64,000 bases of DNA from Aquincola tertiaricarbonis (GTDB lineage: Bacteria; Pseudomonadota; Gammaproteobacteria; Burkholderiales; Burkholderiaceae_C): positions 744,001 through 808,000 of the forward strand of contig NZ_CP097635.1 in NCBI RefSeq assembly GCF_023573145.1, given 5' to 3'. The position numbers were made by a program, and so were the translations under genes. Within the stretch, counting starts at the first letter, position 1. The number at the start of each line of letters is the position of its first letter. The notes beneath the pieces are model-generated. The model made no database searches. It saw only the letters and a list, made by a program, of their open reading frames with translations, and had not been told where the DNA came from. Positions 61,125 through 64,000 of this stretch are shown here, piece after piece.

Positions 61125-64000
61125 ATGTTCGAACGCATCATCCGCTTCGCCATCGAGCAGCGCTGGCTTGTGCTGCTCGCCGTGCTCGGCATGGCGGCGC
61201 TCGGCATCTTCAATTACCAGAAGCTGCCGATCGACGCCGTGCCCGACATCACCAACGTGCAGGTGCAGATCAACACCAGCGCGCCCGGCTACTCGCCGCT
61301 GGAGACCGAGCAACGCGTCACCTATGCCATCGAGAACGTGATGGCGGGCCTGCCCGGGTTGAAGGAGACCCGCTCGCTGTCGCGGTACGGCCTGTCCCAG
61401 GTCACCGTGATCTTCGAGGACGGCACGGACATCTACTTCGCGCGGCAGCTCGTGGGCGAGCGCATTCAGTCCGCGCGTGAGCAGATGCCGGCCGGGGTCG
61501 ACCCCATGATCGGGCCCATCTCCTCGGGGCTGGGCGAGATCTACCTGTGGACCGTTGAGAGCGACGAAGGAGCGCGCAAGCCCGATGGTCAGCCTTACAC
61601 GTCCACCGACCTGCGTGAGATCCAGGACTGGATCATCAAGCCGCAGCTGCGCAACGTGCCTGGCGTCACCGAGATCAACTCAATCGGGGGCTTCGCCAAG
61701 CAATACCACGTGGCGACGAACCCGGCCAAGCTCTCGGCATACGGCCTGACCCTGGCAGACGTGGTGGGTGCGCTGGAGCGCAACAACGCGAACGTGGGCG
61801 CCGGCTACATCGAGCGCCGCGGCGAGCAGGTGCTGATCCGCGCGCCCGGCCAGGCCCGCGGCGTGGAGGACCTGAACAACATCATCCTCGCCAACGTGGG
61901 CGGCGTGCCGATCCGCATTCGCGACGTGGCCGAGGTCGGTCTGGGTCAGGAGCTGCGCACCGGTGCGGCCACCGACAACGGGCGCGAGGTCGTGCTCGGC
62001 ACGGTGTTCATGCTGCTGGGCGAGAACAGCCGCACCGTGTCGCAGGCCGTCGACCTGAAGATGGCTGAGATCAACCGCAACCTGCCGGAGGGTGTGAAGG
62101 CCGTGACGGTCTATGACCGCACGCGGTTGGTCGACAGGGCAATCGCGACCGTCAAGAAGAATCTGCTCGAAGGTGCGGTGTTGGTCATCGCGGTGCTGTT
62201 CCTCTTCCTCGGCAACATCCGCGCGGCGCTCATCACCGCGATGGTGATCCCGCTGTCGATGCTGTTCACCTTCACCGGCATGGTGAACCAGAAGATCAGC
62301 GCCAACCTGATGAGCCTGGGCGCACTCGACTTCGGAATCATCGTCGACGGTGCGGTGGTGATCGTCGAAAACTGCGTCCGGCGCCTTGCCCATGCGCAAG
62401 CACACCACGGTCGCCCGCTGACACGCAGCGAGCGCTTCCACGAAGTGTTTGCCGCTTCGCAGGAGGCGCGGCGCGCGCTGCTGTTCGGACAGCTCATCAT
62501 CATGGTGGTGTACCTGCCCATCTTCGCCCTCACCGGCGTGGAAGGGAAGATGTTCCATCCGATGGCCTTCACGGTGGTGATCGCGCTGCTGGGCGCGATG
62601 ATCCTGTCGGTCACCTTCATCCCCGCGGCGGTCGCGCTCTTTATTGGCAACCGTGTCGCGGAGAAGGAGAACCGGCTGATGACGGCGGCCAAGCACCTGT
62701 ACGAGCCGGTGCTGCACAGCGTGATGGCCGCGCGCCCCGCGGTGCTGACGTTTTCGGTTGTCGCGGTGCTGCTGTCCGGCCTGCTGGCCACGCGGTTGGG
62801 CAGTGAGTTTGTGCCCAGCCTCAACGAAGGCGACTTCGCGGTGCAGGCGCTGCGCATCCCGGGCACGAGCCTGTCCCAGTCGGTACAGATGCAGCAGCAG
62901 CTCGAGCGCACGCTGGTGGCCAAGTTCCCGGAGATCGAGCGGGTGTTCGCGCGCACCGGTACAGCCGAGATCGCGGCCGACCCGATGCCGCCGAACATCT
63001 CCGACGCGTATGTGATGCTGAAGCCGCAGGACCAGTGGCCGCAGCCGCGCAGGACGCGCGACGAGTTGATCGCCGCGGTGCAGGCCGAGCTCGCGAAGCT
63101 GCCGGGCAACAACTACGAGTTCTCGCAGCCGATCCAGCTGCGCTTCAACGAGCTGGTCTCCGGCGTGCGCGCGGCGGTGGCGGTGAAGGTGTTCGGCGAC
63201 GACATGGACGTGCTGAACCGCACCGCGTCGCAGATCGAATCGGTGCTGAAGGACATCCCGGGCGCCACGCAGATCAACGTCGAGCAGACGACCGGCTTGC
63301 CGATCCTGACGCTCGACATCGACCGTGAGAAGGCGGCGCGCTACGGCCTCAATATGTCCGATATCCAGGAGACGGTCGCCACGGCGATCGGTGGCCGTCC
63401 TGCGGGCACGATGTTCGAGGGCGACCGGCGCTTCGAGGTGCTGGTGCGGCTGCCCGAGCACCTGCGCGGCGATCTCCGGGCGATGGAGCGCCTGCCCATC
63501 GCGCTGCCGCGCGGCGGTGAGGGCCAGCGCGCAAGCTTCATCCCGTTGTCCGAGGTGGCGAGCGTCCGTGTCGGGCCCGGCCCCAACCAGGTCAGTCGTG
63601 AGAACGGCAAGCGGCGCATTGTTGTCAGCGCCAACGTGGAGGGCCGTGACCTGGGTTCGTTCGTCGCCGAAGCCCAGCGCGTGCTCGACGAACGGGTCAA
63701 GGTGCCCGCCGGGTACTGGCTGGATTGGGGCGGCCAGTTCGAGAACCTGCAGTCGGCCACCGAGCGGCTGCAGATCGTCGTGCCGGTATCGTTGCTGCTG
63801 GTGTTCACGCTGCTGTTCGCGATGTTCGGCAACGTGAAGGACGGCCTGCTGGTCTTCACCGGCATTCCCTTCGCGCTGACGGGCGGCATCGTCGCGCTGT
63901 GGCTGCGCGACATCCCGCTGTCCATCTCCGCGGCCGTCGGCTTCATCGCGCTCTCCGGTGTCGCGGTGCTCAACGGCCTGGTGATGATCTCCTTCATCCG
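61125..64000 (+). CDS. czcA: CzcA-type heavy-metal RND transporter, 3' end outside window
   Basis: 958 codons are in the window; relatives have about 1040. The start is MFERIIRFAIEQRWLVLLAVLGMAALG. TM4 carries the heavy-metal RND motif GALDFGIIVDGAVVIVEN, in which the Asp/Asp/Glu of the proton relay are kept. The porter loops and second membrane half (LLLVFTLLFAMFGNVKDGLLVFTGIPFALTGG) follow. The DFG…D…E pattern is of the Zn/Co/Cd type (HME1) rather than the Cu/Ag type. Terminal part not seen. Confidence 0.94.
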   Translation, partial: MFERIIRFAIEQRWLVLLAVLGMAALGIFNYQKLPIDAVPDITNVQVQINTSAPGYSPLETEQRVTYAIENVMAGLPGLKETRSLSRYGLSQVTVIFEDGTDIYFARQLVGERIQSAREQMPAGVDPMIGPISSGLGEIYLWTVESDEGARKPDGQPYTSTDLREIQDWIIKPQLRNVPGVTEINSIGGFAKQYHVATNPAKLSAYGLTLADVVGALERNNANVGAGYIERRGEQVLIRAPGQARGVEDLNNIILANVGGVPIRIRDVAEVGLGQELRTGAATDNGREVVLGTVFMLLGENSRTVSQAVDLKMAEINRNLPEGVKAVTVYDRTRLVDRAIATVKKNLLEGAVLVIAVLFLFLGNIRAALITAMVIPLSMLFTFTGMVNQKISANLMSLGALDFGIIVDGAVVIVENCVRRLAHAQAHHGRPLTRSERFHEVFAASQEARRALLFGQLIIMVVYLPIFALTGVEGKMFHPMAFTVVIALLGAMILSVTFIPAAVALFIGNRVAEKENRLMTAAKHLYEPVLHSVMAARPAVLTFSVVAVLLSGLLATRLGSEFVPSLNEGDFAVQALRIPGTSLSQSVQMQQQLERTLVAKFPEIERVFARTGTAEIAADPMPPNISDAYVMLKPQDQWPQPRRTRDELIAAVQAELAKLPGNNYEFSQPIQLRFNELVSGVRAAVAVKVFGDDMDVLNRTASQIESVLKDIPGATQINVEQTTGLPILTLDIDREKAARYGLNMSDIQETVATAIGGRPAGTMFEGDRRFEVLVRLPEHLRGDLRAMERLPIALPRGGEGQRASFIPLSEVASVRVGPGPNQVSRENGKRRIVVSANVEGRDLGSFVAEAQRVLDERVKVPAGYWLDWGGQFENLQSATERLQIVVPVSLLLVFTLLFAMFGNVKDGLLVFTGIPFALTGGIVALWLRDIPLSISAAVGFIALSGVAVLNGLVMISFI

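Noticed and set aside
61680..63461. Minus-strand open frame of 593 codons
   Set aside because: Antisense to czcA; low-complexity His/Arg/Gln content.
1..64000. CRISPR arrays, rRNA operons or replication origins
   Set aside because: No regularly spaced repeats of the needed length, no rRNA-like sequence and no iteron cluster or dnaA-box group was seen.

Overview
High-GC chromosomal or large-replicon segment of a betaproteobacterium, most likely in the Burkholderiales (Rubrivivax/Leptothrix/Methylibium/Cupriavidus type). This is inferred from the GC-rich codon use and from protein families typical of that order (CzcE/CzcI/CzcCBA, CopK, DUF3701-type integrase, TAXI-TRAP, AsmA). It is an accessory region: metal-resistance islands lie among nested insertion sequences, and many ordinary genes are broken.

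Layout. 1-12.4 kb: the start of a CoxL-type molybdenum hydroxylase, an AraC regulator, a tyrosine recombinase with a zinc-ribbon partner protein, a livF remnant, a frameshifted maleylacetoacetate isomerase gene, an ABM monooxygenase divergent from a GlxA-type regulator, a GntR regulator followed by two phytanoyl-CoA-dioxygenase-like oxygenases, and a small winged-helix protein. 12.4-15.3 kb: an IS3-family element split by a 1579-bp IS110-family element. 15.3-24.5 kb: lower-GC flank genes, an AsmA pseudogene, and a long hybrid sensor kinase whose 5' end has been replaced by the tnpB gene of a truncated IS66 element. 24.5-27.7 kb: a different IS3-family element split by a second 1579-bp copy of the same IS110 element, again next to an A-run at the orfA/orfB junction. 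27.9-29.9 kb: a leftward periplasmic copper operon (CopK, cupredoxin, CusF-like, Cys-rich protein). 30.1-33.3 kb: a complete IS66 element with an 8-bp target duplication and an extra pRiA4b ORF-3 gene. 33.4-38 kb: a sulfite-oxidase-like pseudogene, an alpha/beta hydrolase, an AraC regulator and a two-domain HhH/nuclease-like protein.

38-51.7 kb is a copper island: MerR regulator, secreted Met/His-rich proteins, DUF2933, an ICMT-like methyltransferase, a lone Rieske protein, PPK2, a CPD-type copper P-type ATPase, CopA oxidase, CopB, MFS, LemA, two TPM-domain proteins and a truncated MBL hydrolase. 51.9-56 kb holds IS66 remnants and a second complete IS66 element. 56-64 kb is a czc-type cation efflux locus: CzcN-like (opposite strand), CzcE, CzcI, CzcC, CzcB and the first 958 codons of CzcA.

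How it works together. Periplasmic chaperones (CopK, CusF-like, cupredoxin, Met-rich protein) and CopA/CopB would bind and oxidise Cu(I), the P-type ATPase would export cytoplasmic copper, and CzcCBA would move divalent cations across both membranes. Short dyads lie upstream of the copper and czc genes; these are candidate sites for MerR or two-component regulators. The main unusual signals are the two IS110 insertions at equivalent places in unrelated IS3 elements, the TnpB-sensor-kinase chimera, and a MerR-type promoter followed by three tandem 13-bp units.
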